DNA of 64,000 nt from CBDBJR01 sp965206445. GTDB taxonomy: Bacteria > Pseudomonadota > Gammaproteobacteria > Arenicellales > Poriferihabitantaceae. The notes under the pieces were generated by a model. The model saw nothing but the letters and a program-made list of their open reading frames with translations, was not told the origin of the DNA and did no database searches. Within the stretch, counting starts at the first letter, position 1; every line of letters begins with the position of its first letter. The DNA lies in contig CBDBJR010000002.1 of NCBI GenBank assembly GCA_965206445.1, positions 868,001 through 932,000 of the forward strand, in the 5' to 3' direction. The position numbers and the translations under genes were made by a program. Shown in pieces: positions 34,358 to 43,096 of this stretch.

Positions 34358-35506
34358 TCAACTACGGTTTCTGAGGCTGACGGTGGTCTCGAATACGCGC
34401 CGCCGGACGCGGGCGCCGTCATCGGGAAACGAGAGGTCACCGACCTGGATGGGGTATGTGTTGCGCTCGGACTGCGCACCCGTGCCGTACAGATTTTCCG
34501 TGCGCAGCAGCAGCGCGACGCGAATCGTACGGACGTTGCGCCAATTGGTCACCCCGCTCGCCGACACGATGACATCCGGTGCTGTGCTGCCGACGGTGTC
34601 TTCGCCGTACAGCAATTGCAAGTTCTCTACGCCCGGAATCACGGGCTCTTCTCCTTCATTGTTGATTTCACGGTACAGGGTCGGCAGGTTGTTATTGCTT
34701 GGGTCCGGTTTGACCACGTATTGGATTGAATGAAACTTGTAAAGCTCGGCATCGGTGTCATAGGTGTTGCTGAATGCGTTCGTGGCGTTTTCCAGCCTCG
34801 GGTGGCCGACAATGCCGAGGGCGTGCGCTATGGTTTGCGATGAGGTATCGACCGCGCTGGCAATGAATAGATCGGCCCGTTCGCAGTTGCCGAGCATCAA
34901 AACCTCACCGGCATCGATGCCGGCAACACTGTTGAATGCGACCGGGTCGATAGTCGTGGTCTGCGCGGCGGTGACGACAACCCGGTCGTTACCGTCTCTG
35001 GCGGGCACGGCGATGGCCACCAGAATGCTGTCGCCGTTTTGCGCCGCTGTGATTGGCGGGTCGGCGGGGTCGGGGGTGAAGGCGGGGTGCCATTGGAGCG
35101 TTTCATGCTCGAAGCCGATTACCGGCAGGATGACAAAGCCGCTATTGTCGAATTGATATTGGATGTTATTGATCACCGGGCCGGCGGCGTCCATCGGGTC
35201 GGCGTCCCGGGTGCAGCCGTAATAGCCGGCCATGCGCAGGTCGCGGGCCATCAGCTCGATTGCGTAGCGGCCGTTTTCGTTTAATTGCTGCAAGCCGGTT
35301 TGCAGTCGATTGGCCTGCCGGGTGTTGACCAGCACGGTACTCAGCCCGACCAGCAGGAGCAGGCTGACCGTCAGCGCAATCATCAGCTCGACCAGGCTGA
35401 AGCCGTGCTGCCGGGGCGCCGCCGACAGACGGCCAGCGCGGAATTGTCGGCGGTCGGCCCGGCTTGCGGCGGTATCGGCACAGGTCGGATGGTGATGTGT
35501 ATTCAT
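34358..35506 (-). CDS. pilW: Minor pilin PilW
   Basis: 382 residues. The prepilin site QHG|FSLVELMIALTVSLLLLVG has Glu5; then come LQQLNENGRYAIELMARDLRMAGYYGC, the clearest PilW signature, and a large beta-rich C-terminal domain. With PilV, PilX, FimT and PilE it forms the priming complex at the pilus tip that holds PilY1. The 3' end nearly touches pilX. Confidence 0.92.
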   Translation of the reverse strand: MNTHHHPTCADTAASRADRRQFRAGRLSAAPRQHGFSLVELMIALTVSLLLLVGLSTVLVNTRQANRLQTGLQQLNENGRYAIELMARDLRMAGYYGCTRDADPMDAAGPVINNIQYQFDNSGFVILPVIGFEHETLQWHPAFTPDPADPPITAAQNGDSILVAIAVPARDGNDRVVVTAAQTTTIDPVAFNSVAGIDAGEVLMLGNCERADLFIASAVDTSSQTIAHALGIVGHPRLENATNAFSNTYDTDAELYKFHSIQYVVKPDPSNNNLPTLYREINNEGEEPVIPGVENLQLLYGEDTVGSTAPDVIVSASGVTNWRNVRTIRVALLLRTENLYGTGAQSERNTYPIQVGDLSFPDDGARVRRRVFETTVSLRNRS

Positions 35507-35517
35507 TGCTCGGCGGA

Positions 35518-36135
35518 TTAGTCGCGCAGTGTGATGGTGGCTGAGTCCGGGTCTCTGATCAGGACGGGGTCGATAATCTGTACCTCCCAGCTATAGGACG
35601 CCAGGCAGATTCCAACCGACCATTCCCGGCCGGCGTCGTCGCATTCGGTCTCGGTATCCAGTGCGTTGTCGGCGCCCGGGTCGTAGTCGGAGCGGGATGT
35701 GTCCGCTTGACTCAGGCCACGGTCCGACCACATGACGGTGACGTTGTAGCTGTCGGGACCAACCGTGTCGATGCGGATATCGCCGCTCGGCAGTGCCGCT
35801 GCGATGTCCTGCCGGAAGCAGATCACATCATTTTCCGGCTTGCTGTCGGTGCGGTCGCAGGTGCCGGTGGTGGGGTGGTCGGCATAGTTGTTGCCCGAGT
35901 TCGGCGGAATGCGGGCGGCGCGCATGCGGTCGATCATCTGATTGCCGAGGCTGATAATCTGGCTGCGATAAAAAGATTCCTGACTGAATTTCAGCGACCA
36001 GGTTTGCAGGTAGGCGACACTGAGCAGGCTGCCGGTCAAAATCAGCATGGTTACCATCACCTCAAGCAGCGTGAACCCGGCGCTGTGTTTGCCGCCGGGC
36101 GGTGATAGTGGGTTTGTTGTCGGCAGGTTATGCAT
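35518..36135 (-). CDS. pilV: Minor pilin PilV
   Basis: About 205 residues. Prepilin N-terminus SAG|FTLLEVMVTMLILTGSLL with Glu5, followed by QTWSLKFSQESFYRSQIISL and QMIDRMRAAR, typical of PilV. ATG 36135 (MHNLPTT) gives a conventional leader; an upstream start at 36210 overlaps fimT. It ends 11 bases before pilW. Confidence 0.9.
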   Translation of the reverse strand: MHNLPTTNPLSPPGGKHSAGFTLLEVMVTMLILTGSLLSVAYLQTWSLKFSQESFYRSQIISLGNQMIDRMRAARIPPNSGNNYADHPTTGTCDRTDSKPENDVICFRQDIAAALPSGDIRIDTVGPDSYNVTVMWSDRGLSQADTSRSDYDPGADNALDTETECDDAGREWSVGICLASYSWEVQIIDPVLIRDPDSATITLRD

Positions 36136-36175
36136 GTTGTTGTGCGGTTGACAGCGCGGCAGTCGTGAAGGCCGC

Positions 36176-36862
36176 CTAGCCGGGCCTGACCAGACCGTAT
36201 GAACTGACATTTATCTTTACCTGTTGGTCAGACGGATTGAGTGTAAATTCAATTGGCGCGGTAATTCTTCCCACTCCGCTGAAACGCGGCCGTTCGGGAT
36301 CCGGCGTAAGGGAAGGGATGGCCACCATTATTGCGTCGAGGTGGGTGTTGGTCTGCACCTGCAGGATCGGCTCCTCCGATTCGATCACTCCATCCCGGTC
36401 GAGGTCGCAAGTGCCGCTGCTTGTCTGTCTCACGCGATCGTTATTACAGTCGACAAACATCAGCCAGCCGGCGCTCCAGTTGTTTGAATTGACCGGGTCG
36501 CAGTCGGTGCCGTCGTCGCTGGCGCAGACAACCACGCTGTTGCCGGGGTGTACCAGAGCCATGTTGCGTGCTAACCGAACCGTCTTTTGCAGCGCTTCGG
36601 CGGTGCGGGTCAAGCGGATGTCGTCAATGAGGTCGACGAAAGCGGGTACCGCCCAGCCGACCAGTATGCCGATGACGGCCAGCGTGACCATGGCCTCAAT
36701 CAGCGTGAAGCCCGATTGTCGCCGGCGGGTCGGCACACCCGGCTGCCCGCAGCGCACGCCCCGGGCTGCGGTCACGGTCGCATCAACCCGCGGCCCGGTA
36801 ATGCGGCTGCCGGGCAGACCGAGCGTGTTGACGGTGTTCTGGTTGTGGACAGGGACGATCAT
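36176..36862 (-). CDS. fimT: GspH/FimT-family minor pseudopilin
   Basis: 228 residues. Prepilin cleavage SG|FTLIEAMVTLAVIGILVGWA with Glu5, the helix TAEALQKTVRLARNMALVHP, and a GspH-type beta domain with cysteines. It is the first gene of the six-gene pilin operon. The leader before the cleavage site is long (about 50 residues), so a later start may be used. Confidence 0.87.
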   Translation of the reverse strand: MIVPVHNQNTVNTLGLPGSRITGPRVDATVTAARGVRCGQPGVPTRRRQSGFTLIEAMVTLAVIGILVGWAVPAFVDLIDDIRLTRTAEALQKTVRLARNMALVHPGNSVVVCASDDGTDCDPVNSNNWSAGWLMFVDCNNDRVRQTSSGTCDLDRDGVIESEEPILQVQTNTHLDAIMVAIPSLTPDPERPRFSGVGRITAPIEFTLNPSDQQVKINVSSYGLVRPG

Positions 36863-37194
36863 GACGTGCTGCCGGTTTTTCCTGTGCCCATGATACTGCT
36901 TGAAAGTGGCTGTGGCTGTTTCAATATGGAACGATTTGTTTCAGTATGTATCGATTTGTAACGCGGTGCGGTTGATTGTCTGCGGCCGGTCGGCGCCCCG
37001 GCAGCCGACGCGCACGGCATGCGGCTCGCCGATGAACCGGCATCGAGCGGCGCGCCGCCGGTTTCCACCGTGGCGGTGAAGTAGGGTACAATCGCGCTGC
37101 CTTGTCGTATCGTTCGATATCGGTGCGGGCCTGTTGTGCTGTGCATCGTGGTTTCCAATCGGCGCAGTCATCGGGCGCACCCGGAGACAATCGG
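36863..37194. other. Upstream region of the minor pilin operon
   Basis: About 330 bases without a convincing gene. It holds two 20-bp direct repeats at 36918-36957 in an AT-rich island, which is the likely control region of the leftward pilin operon. The rest is GC-rich sequence up to tRNA-Thr. Confidence 0.5.
36918..36957. promoter_or_regulatory. Two 20-bp direct repeats upstream of fimT
   Basis: Copies at 36918-36937 (GTTTCAATATGGAACGATTT) and 36938-36957 (GTTTCAGTATGTATCGATTT) match at 17 of 20 positions and lie head to tail, 56-95 bases upstream of the fimT start. Their placement and AT-rich content suit tandem operator sites. No regulator is identified. Confidence 0.5.
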
Positions 37195-37270
<76 letters not shown>

Positions 37271-37341
37271 TCTATTTGTCCGGCCATCGGGTCGAACAGG
37301 GGCGCGGGCTATGGGTGCGGATGCCCCGGCTGTTCGGCCTG

Positions 37342-39321
37342 TCAGCCGATCAGCGGAACTTCACCGAACCGGCGGCTGAATCGAGCCGGTTTGACCGGGT
37401 AATCCGCCGCTGCGCTGGGCTTGTGCGCCACCGCGTCGGGCAGGGCCGCCTCGGCCTCGGGCCGGGCTGTCGGCCGATATGGCTCGACCACGGGCAAGCC
37501 GGGTTCAATCACATCCGCTTTGACTGTGTCGTCTGCTTTGATCGTGTCGTCCGCTTTGACTGTGTCGTCTGCTTTGATCGTGTCGTCCGCTTTGATCGTG
37601 TCGTCCGCTTTGATCGTGTCGTCCGCTTTGATCGTGTCGTCCGCTTTGACTGTGTCGTCCGCCTTGATCGTGTCGTCTGCTTTGACTGTGTCGTCTGCCT
37701 TGATCGTGTCGCCTGCCTTGATCGTGTCGTCTGCTTTGACTGTGTCGTCTGCCTTGATCGTGTCGTCCGCTTTGACTGTGTCGTCTGCCTTGACTGTGCC
37801 GTTCGCCTTGACAGTATCGCCTGCCTTGACTGTGTCGCCTGCCTTGACTGTATCGCTTGCCTTGACCGCATCGTCCACCTTAACCGTATCGCCTGCACCA
37901 CCCGCGTGCACCGCGGGCGCCGGGCTCGGCTCCGGCTGCCGGTGGTCGGGTGAGTGGGCCGGCTGCGCCGCCGTCGCCGCCGCGTCAACCGCCGCTATTC
38001 CAACCGCGGGAGCTTCGCCGTTGACCGCTTGACGCGCGGCTGGCCGTGGCGGGTTGGCGGCGTTCGGGCGCGCTCTGCCCCGCCCGGGCAGGGGTTTTCC
38101 CCGGCGCCCCGTTGGCCCGCTCCGGCTGCTTCTGGCGGGCAGGCGGATCGACACGAGCAAGTCGGGGGTCACCAGTTTTCGGGGGATCGAATGGCCGATG
38201 TAGCGCTCAATGTCCATGATCGAATAGGCGTATTTTTCGCACACAAAGCTGATGGCTTCGCCGCTGGCGCCGGCTCTGGCAGTGCGCCCGATGCGGTGTA
38301 CGTAGTCTTCCGCATCCTGCGGAATGTCGTAGTTGTAGACCTGGCCGACCGCGGGTATGTGCAATCCGCGGGCCGCCACGTCGGTCGCCACCAGCACGTG
38401 GACGCGGCCCTGCTTGAAGGATTCGAGCAACTGCTCGCGTTTGTTTTGCGGCACCTCGCCGGACAGCGTGGCGTTGTTAATCTGATTGCTCGATAGCACC
38501 TGCGAGATGTAATTGGCGGCGATGCGGGTGTTGACAAACACCAGCGCCCGCTCGTCGGGCCGCTGCGCCAGCAGATTGACCAGCAGCGCGCGTTTTTCTT
38601 CGTCCGCCGGGTAGTAGCAGGACTCTTGAATCTGATCGGCTATCGGGGTGTCGGTCTCGATGCGAATTTCCTGCGGGTCGTTCAGGTGCTCGTAGGCCAT
38701 TTCCATCACCCGTCGCGAGAGGGTGGCGGAAAACAGCAGATTGAGCCGTTTTTCGGGCACCGGCATTTGCCGCAGCAGGTAGCGAATGTCTTTGATGAAC
38801 CCGAGGTCGAACATGCGGTCGGCTTCGTCCATCACCGCGACCTGGATCTGTTTCAGATCGAATAGCTGTTGTTTGTAAAAGTCGATCAAGCGCCCCGGCG
38901 TGCCGATCAGGATATCGACGCCCTGCGCCAGCAGTTGTTTCTGCTCTTCATAGCCGGTGCCGCCGTAAACCAGGCCGAGCGCCAGGCCGGTGCGGTTGGT
39001 GATCGCCTGCGCGTCTTTGTAAATCTGTATCGCCAGCTCGCGGGTCGGCGCCAGAATCAGGGCGCGCGGTTGATACCACCGGCGCTGCGGGTCGGCCGGG
39101 CGGGTCAGCAGGTAGTGGCAGCAGGCGAGCAGAAAGGCGACGGTTTTGCCGGTGCCGGTCTGCGCCTGACCGGCGACGTCCTGACCGCTGAGGGCGGCCG
39201 GCAGGCAGGCGGTCTGAATCGGCGTGCAAAACTCGAATCCGGCCTCGGTTATGCCGGCCAGCAGCGATTCCTCCAGCTGGAAATCGGTGAATTTTTGCTC
39301 TGTGAGGTGTTTGTTTGTCAT
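37342..39321 (-). CDS. rhlB: DEAD-box RNA helicase RhlB with repetitive C-terminal tail
   Basis: 659 residues against about 420 for E. coli RhlB. The Q motif (FTDFQLEESLLAGI...FCTPIQ) and motifs I AQTGTGKT, II DEADRM, III SAT, V ATDVAARGLH and VI HRIGRTARAG are intact, and the core follows RhlB, the degradosome helicase. After residue ~400 comes a basic linker (SGPTGRRGKPLPGRGRARP) and then about 20 hexapeptides of type ADDTVK/ADDTIK, followed by a final ~50-residue segment ending FSRRFGEVPLIG. Divergent position beside trxA-rho is the classic gammaproteobacterial order. Confidence 0.93.
   Translation of the reverse strand: MTNKHLTEQKFTDFQLEESLLAGITEAGFEFCTPIQTACLPAALSGQDVAGQAQTGTGKTVAFLLACCHYLLTRPADPQRRWYQPRALILAPTRELAIQIYKDAQAITNRTGLALGLVYGGTGYEEQKQLLAQGVDILIGTPGRLIDFYKQQLFDLKQIQVAVMDEADRMFDLGFIKDIRYLLRQMPVPEKRLNLLFSATLSRRVMEMAYEHLNDPQEIRIETDTPIADQIQESCYYPADEEKRALLVNLLAQRPDERALVFVNTRIAANYISQVLSSNQINNATLSGEVPQNKREQLLESFKQGRVHVLVATDVAARGLHIPAVGQVYNYDIPQDAEDYVHRIGRTARAGASGEAISFVCEKYAYSIMDIERYIGHSIPRKLVTPDLLVSIRLPARSSRSGPTGRRGKPLPGRGRARPNAANPPRPAARQAVNGEAPAVGIAAVDAAATAAQPAHSPDHRQPEPSPAPAVHAGGAGDTVKVDDAVKASDTVKAGDTVKAGDTVKANGTVKADDTVKADDTIKADDTVKADDTIKAGDTIKADDTVKADDTIKADDTVKADDTIKADDTIKADDTIKADDTIKADDTVKADDTIKADDTVKADVIEPGLPVVEPYRPTARPEAEAALPDAVAHKPSAAADYPVKPARFSRRFGEVPLIG
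37513..37893 (-). repeat. 18-bp tandem repeat in the rhlB 3' end
   Basis: About 20 tandem 18-bp units encode (A)(D/G/S)DT(V/I)K. Units differ mainly by GTC/ATC (Val or Ile) and GAC/GGC (Asp or Gly). The frame is kept and charge alternates between Asp pairs and Lys. The start-proximal units (VDDAVK, ASDTVK, ANGTVK) are the most diverged. Confidence 0.9.
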
Positions 39322-39495
39322 AGTCTGTGGGTGATAATGGAGCGGTGAAATGGATAACCGGGCCGATCTGGCCCGATTTGGCGATTTAGGCGATTTATTT
39401 TGCCAAAACGCTTGATTCGATAGTGGTCTGACTGCATAGTTATGCTCCTTTCGAGTCTGTTTACCTGAACTTCACTTATCCGGCGTACCCGAACC

Positions 39496-39825
39496 ATGAA
39501 TAGCAAAGTTGTGCATGTTAGCGATGAATCGTTTGAACAAGAGGTGCTGAACGCCGATGGCCCGGTACTGATCGACTATTGGGCTGAATGGTGTGGGCCT
39601 TGCAAGATGATTGCCCCTATTCTCGACGAGTTGGCCGCCGAATTCGGCGAAAAACTGAAAATTGCCAAACTGAATATCGATGATAACCCGGAAACACCGC
39701 CGAAGTATAACATACGCGGCATTCCTACGCTGATGCTTTTTAACCACGGCAGCCTGGAGGCGACCAAAGTCGGCGCCGTGTCGAAATCGCAGTTGGTGGC
39801 GTTCATCGAAGACAGCTTGAAATAA
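39496..39825 (+). CDS. trxA: Thioredoxin 1
   Basis: 109 residues with the active site WCGPCKM, the cis-proline loop RGIPTLMLF and the usual thioredoxin fold and length. It reduces protein disulfides in the cytosol. It lies between divergent rhlB and rho, as in E. coli. Confidence 0.96.
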   Translation: MNSKVVHVSDESFEQEVLNADGPVLIDYWAEWCGPCKMIAPILDELAAEFGEKLKIAKLNIDDNPETPPKYNIRGIPTLMLFNHGSLEATKVGAVSKSQLVAFIEDSLK

Positions 39826-40182
39826 CGGCGGTTGAAGAGCGATTTGGATAGCCGAATGACACGCCCCGGTGTCCGGAGACGGCCATTGCGGGCGGTCGGC
39901 GGGGTGCGGTCTTTTTTCATCCGGGCTATAGACATTTGCGCCTGTGCGTTTTATAGTGTCGCCGCTCAGCAACGGATTGCTGTCATTGCGGCCACCGGCA
40001 GGTAAAAAAACGATTGTTACAGTGAATCTCCCGATCGTCCATCATTGATTTTTTGATCATCTACTTCAATCCGGTTTCTACCAAGCCTGGTTTATAATTC
40101 GGCGAGACTGCGCATGACAGTTTGCGGCTCGCTACAGTTGCAGTACCTTCCCTTAACTCAGTTTGCCTACCTCCCATCTATT
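39826..40182 (+). other. trxA-rho intergenic and rho leader
   Basis: About 357 bases without a gene. A consensus -10 box TATAAT is at 40093-40098; the -35 is unclear. The following ~85 bases would be the rho leader, which in E. coli carries autogenous control by Rho. No intrinsic terminator is evident after trxA. Confidence 0.45.
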
Positions 40183-41463
40183 ATGACCACCAGCAGTTTA
40201 CCCGAAATTACCTTATCCGACCTGAAAGCCAAACCCCCCACCGAGTTGGTGAAAATCGCCGAGACGCTGGGGATTGAGAACGTCAGTCGGCTCAGAAAGC
40301 AGGATCAGATTTTCGCGATCTTTAAAACCCTGGCGCGCAAGGGTGAAAAAATAATGGGCGACGGCGTGGTGGAGATTTTGCAGGACGGCTTCGGGTTTTT
40401 GCGCTCCTCCAGCTCGTCCTACCTGGCCGGGCCGGATGATATTTACATGTCGCCGAGCCAGATTCGCCGCTTCAATCTGCGCACCGGTGATACCGTATCC
40501 GGGCAAATCCGGCCGCCGAAAGAGTCGGAGCGGTATTTTGCGCTGCTCAAGGTGGAGCAGATCAATACGCAGCCGCCGGACGAGATCCGCAACAAGATTC
40601 TGTTTGAGAACCTGACCCCGCTGCACCCCGATAGCCGTTTCAGGCTGGAGCGGGAAAACGGCTCGACCGAAGATTTGACGCGTCGGGTGATCGATCTGAT
40701 TGCGCCGATCGGCAAGGGGCAGCGCGGGCTGATCGTGTCGGCGCCGAAAACCGGCAAGACTGTCCTGCTACAGCAAATTGCCCAGTCGATTACGGCGATA
40801 AATCCGGAGGTCGTGCTGATGGTGCTGTTGATTGACGAGCGGCCGGAAGAGGTGACCGAAATGCAGCGCACAGTGCGCGGTGAGGTGATTTCATCGACCT
40901 TCGACGAATTGGCCGCGCGGCACGTGCAGGTGGCCGAAATGGTGATCGAAAAAGCCAAGCGGCTGGTCGAGCATAAAAAGGACGTGGTGATTCTGTTGGA
41001 TTCGATTACCCGCCTGGCGCGCGCCTACAATACCGTGGCGCCGGCTTCGGGCAAGGTGTTGACCGGCGGCGTGGACGCCAACGCATTGCAGCGGCCGAAA
41101 CGATTTTTTGGCGCCGCGCGGCATATCGAGGAGGGCGGCAGCCTGACAATCCTGGCGACCGCGCTGATTGATACCGGCTCGAAAATGGACGATGTGATCT
41201 ACGAGGAATTCAAGGGCACCGGCAATATGGAAATCCACCTCGACCGGCGCATCGCCGAGAAGCGGGTGTACCCGGCAATCAATATCAATCGTTCGAGCAC
41301 GCGCCGCGAGGAGTTGCTGACCGACTCGGCCGAATTGCAGAAAATCTGGCTACTGCGCAAACTCTTGCACCCGATGGACGATTTGCAAGCCATCGAGTTT
41401 TTGCTCGACCGGCTGAAAGCAACCAAAACCAACGCGGAATTTATCAAATCGATGAACCGCTAG
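40183..41463 (+). CDS. rho: Transcription termination factor Rho
   Basis: 426 residues. N-terminal helix bundle (LPEITLSDLKAKPPTELVKIA), cold-shock-like RNA-binding domain (GDGVVEILQDGFGFLRS...YLAGPDDIYMSPSQIR), Walker A APKTGKTVLLQ, Walker B VVILLDSITRLARAYN and Q/R loops. It is the hexameric RNA translocase that ends transcription. ATG 40183 gives the standard N-terminus; a 23-residue upstream extension is not conserved in the family. Confidence 0.97.
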   Translation: MTTSSLPEITLSDLKAKPPTELVKIAETLGIENVSRLRKQDQIFAIFKTLARKGEKIMGDGVVEILQDGFGFLRSSSSSYLAGPDDIYMSPSQIRRFNLRTGDTVSGQIRPPKESERYFALLKVEQINTQPPDEIRNKILFENLTPLHPDSRFRLERENGSTEDLTRRVIDLIAPIGKGQRGLIVSAPKTGKTVLLQQIAQSITAINPEVVLMVLLIDERPEEVTEMQRTVRGEVISSTFDELAARHVQVAEMVIEKAKRLVEHKKDVVILLDSITRLARAYNTVAPASGKVLTGGVDANALQRPKRFFGAARHIEEGGSLTILATALIDTGSKMDDVIYEEFKGTGNMEIHLDRRIAEKRVYPAININRSSTRREELLTDSAELQKIWLLRKLLHPMDDLQAIEFLLDRLKATKTNAEFIKSMNR

Positions 41464-41466
41464 TTA

Positions 41467-42009
41467 CCGCCTGCGGCGGGAATTAGGAATTAGGAATTAG
41501 GAATTAGGAATGCTGCCGCCTACGGCGGGAATTAGGAATTAAGAATTAGGAATTAGGAATGATCAGGGGGTTTGCTGACCGAGGCGACAACCCGGTTTTA
41601 CCGCCTACGGCGGGAATTAGGAATTAGGAATTAGGAATTAGGAATGATCAGGGGGTTTGCTGACCGAGGCGACAACCCGGTTTGACGAGGTTACCGTCTT
41701 CCCCCTGATAAGGTGTTGACTGGACCGCTGCAGGCAATTGGCTTATTATTTTTTGCCTCAACGCCGTCCTTCCTGCGAAAGCAGGAATCCAGTAAAACAT
41801 CATGCCGATTGGAGAGGTTTGTATGATGATATTGTTGTTTGTCTGGATTCCTGCTTTCGCAGGAATGACAAAAAATGTGGAACTCCCAATTCCTAATTCC
41901 CGCCGAAGGCGGACTTCCCAATTCCTAATTCCTAATTCTTAATTCCTAATTCCCGCCGTAGGCGGATTTCATTCCTAATTCCTAATTCCTAATTCCCGCC
42001 GCTAGGCGG
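41467..42009. repeat. Palindromic mosaic of heptamer arrays, hairpins and a REP-like pair
   Basis: Three left modules, each a hairpin (CCGCC-TAC-GGCGG type at 41467-41479, 41516-41528, 41601-41613) followed by tandem GGAATTA heptamers. Three right modules in the opposite order: TAATTCC heptamers, then hairpins at 41900-41912, 41953-41965 and 41996-42009. Two left modules with their 38-base spacers form an exact-size 85-bp tandem repeat (41516-41600, 41601-41685). In the centre lie two perfect 23-base inverted arms, 41770-41792 and 41843-41865, each self-complementary (CCTGCGAAAGCAGG). No gene lies here. Confidence 0.88.
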
Positions 42010-42137
42010 CGGGCCGGACCTTGCCGAGTTGGTTGTTTGCTTTTACAATCCCCTTTGGTTTTTCGGATTTACTGGCTCGAACCCAGGTGACGGTGGGAAA
42101 TACTGCCCCGACCGGCGCCGGCAATGGAGGTGAGACA

Positions 42138-42905
42138 ATGCGCACTGCTGCGGCAACAGCTGATACCGGCTGCGCACAACAAGAGTGGCGGCTGCGCCAG
42201 GAGTTGGCGGCGTGCTACCGGCTGTTTGTGCACTATGGCTGGACCGACCTGATTTTCACGCATCTTAGCGCCCGGGTGCCGGGCAGCGCCGACCAATACC
42301 TGATCAACCCGTACGGCTTGTTGTTCGACGAGATTACGGCGTCCAATTTGATCAAGGTCGATTTTGACGGCGCGGTGCTGGCCGGTGATTATCCGTTCAA
42401 CCCGGCGGGGCACGCGATTCATACGGCGATACTGCGGGCCAGACCGGATGTGAATGTGGTTTTGCACAGCCATACCCGCGCCGGCATCGCGGTGTCCTGC
42501 ATGCGCTGCGGTCTGCTGCCGCTGTCGCAGCAGGCGAACGAAGTGCACGCTCTGGTGGGCTATCACGATTACGATGTGGCCACCGCCGATAATCCGGCTG
42601 AATGCGAGCGGCTGGGGCGGGATATGGCAGACCAGTGGCTGATGATTATGCACAACCACGGTCTGCTGACAGTCGGGCGCAGCGTCGCCGAGGCGTTTTA
42701 TTTTCTGTATACGCTGGAAAATGCCTGCAAGGTGCAGGTTGATGTGCTGCGCGCGGGCGTCGAGCCGATCTTGCCGTCGCCGGCCGCGACCGAGCGATTG
42801 ACGCAGCACTGTCTGCCGGCGGCTGGGCCGAGCGATGCGGCGCAGCGCAGCTGGCAGGCGCTGACCCGGATGCTGGACGCCAGGGACGACGCTTACCGGC
42901 GGTAG
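42138..42905 (+). CDS. Class II aldolase/adducin-family protein
   Basis: 255 residues. The zinc-binding histidines are visible in VLHSHTRAGIAVS and IMHNHGLLTVG, and the N-terminal YGWTDLIFTHLSARVPG is family-typical. Members are fuculose- or ribulose-phosphate aldolases, epimerases and many enzymes of unknown function; the substrate is not clear here. A good ribosome binding site (GGAGGTGAGACA) fixes ATG 42138 despite a longer open frame starting in the repeat region. Confidence 0.85.
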   Translation: MRTAAATADTGCAQQEWRLRQELAACYRLFVHYGWTDLIFTHLSARVPGSADQYLINPYGLLFDEITASNLIKVDFDGAVLAGDYPFNPAGHAIHTAILRARPDVNVVLHSHTRAGIAVSCMRCGLLPLSQQANEVHALVGYHDYDVATADNPAECERLGRDMADQWLMIMHNHGLLTVGRSVAEAFYFLYTLENACKVQVDVLRAGVEPILPSPAATERLTQHCLPAAGPSDAAQRSWQALTRMLDARDDAYRR

Positions 42906-43096
42906 CGCCCGGTATGGGGCGGTCGGTGGCGTTGACCGCAGGCACCGCACCGGCCCGGTGCCCCAAGGTCGGTTGCTGGATGCGAGCGGGTTGCATACGC
43001 CAGACGGCGCCCCACAATCGGTATTGTTGATCCGGGTTGCCAATCCGGATTTCTACCACCTCTTTATTGACTCTGAATCTTATTGGCCCTGACGTG

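Noticed and set aside
37276..38032. Plus-strand open frames opposite the RhlB repeats
   Set aside because: Produced by the 18-bp repeat read in the other strand; they begin in tRNA-proximal DNA and have no conserved part.
41691..41921. Small minus-strand frame containing HSCESRNPD
   Set aside because: The peptide is the usual translation product of a REP-type repeat arm, not a gene.
41467..42009. CRISPR array
   Set aside because: Heptamers are tandem without unique spacers, the 85-bp repeat occurs twice only, and no cas gene is near. The 18-bp repeats in rplU and rhlB were rejected for the same reason.
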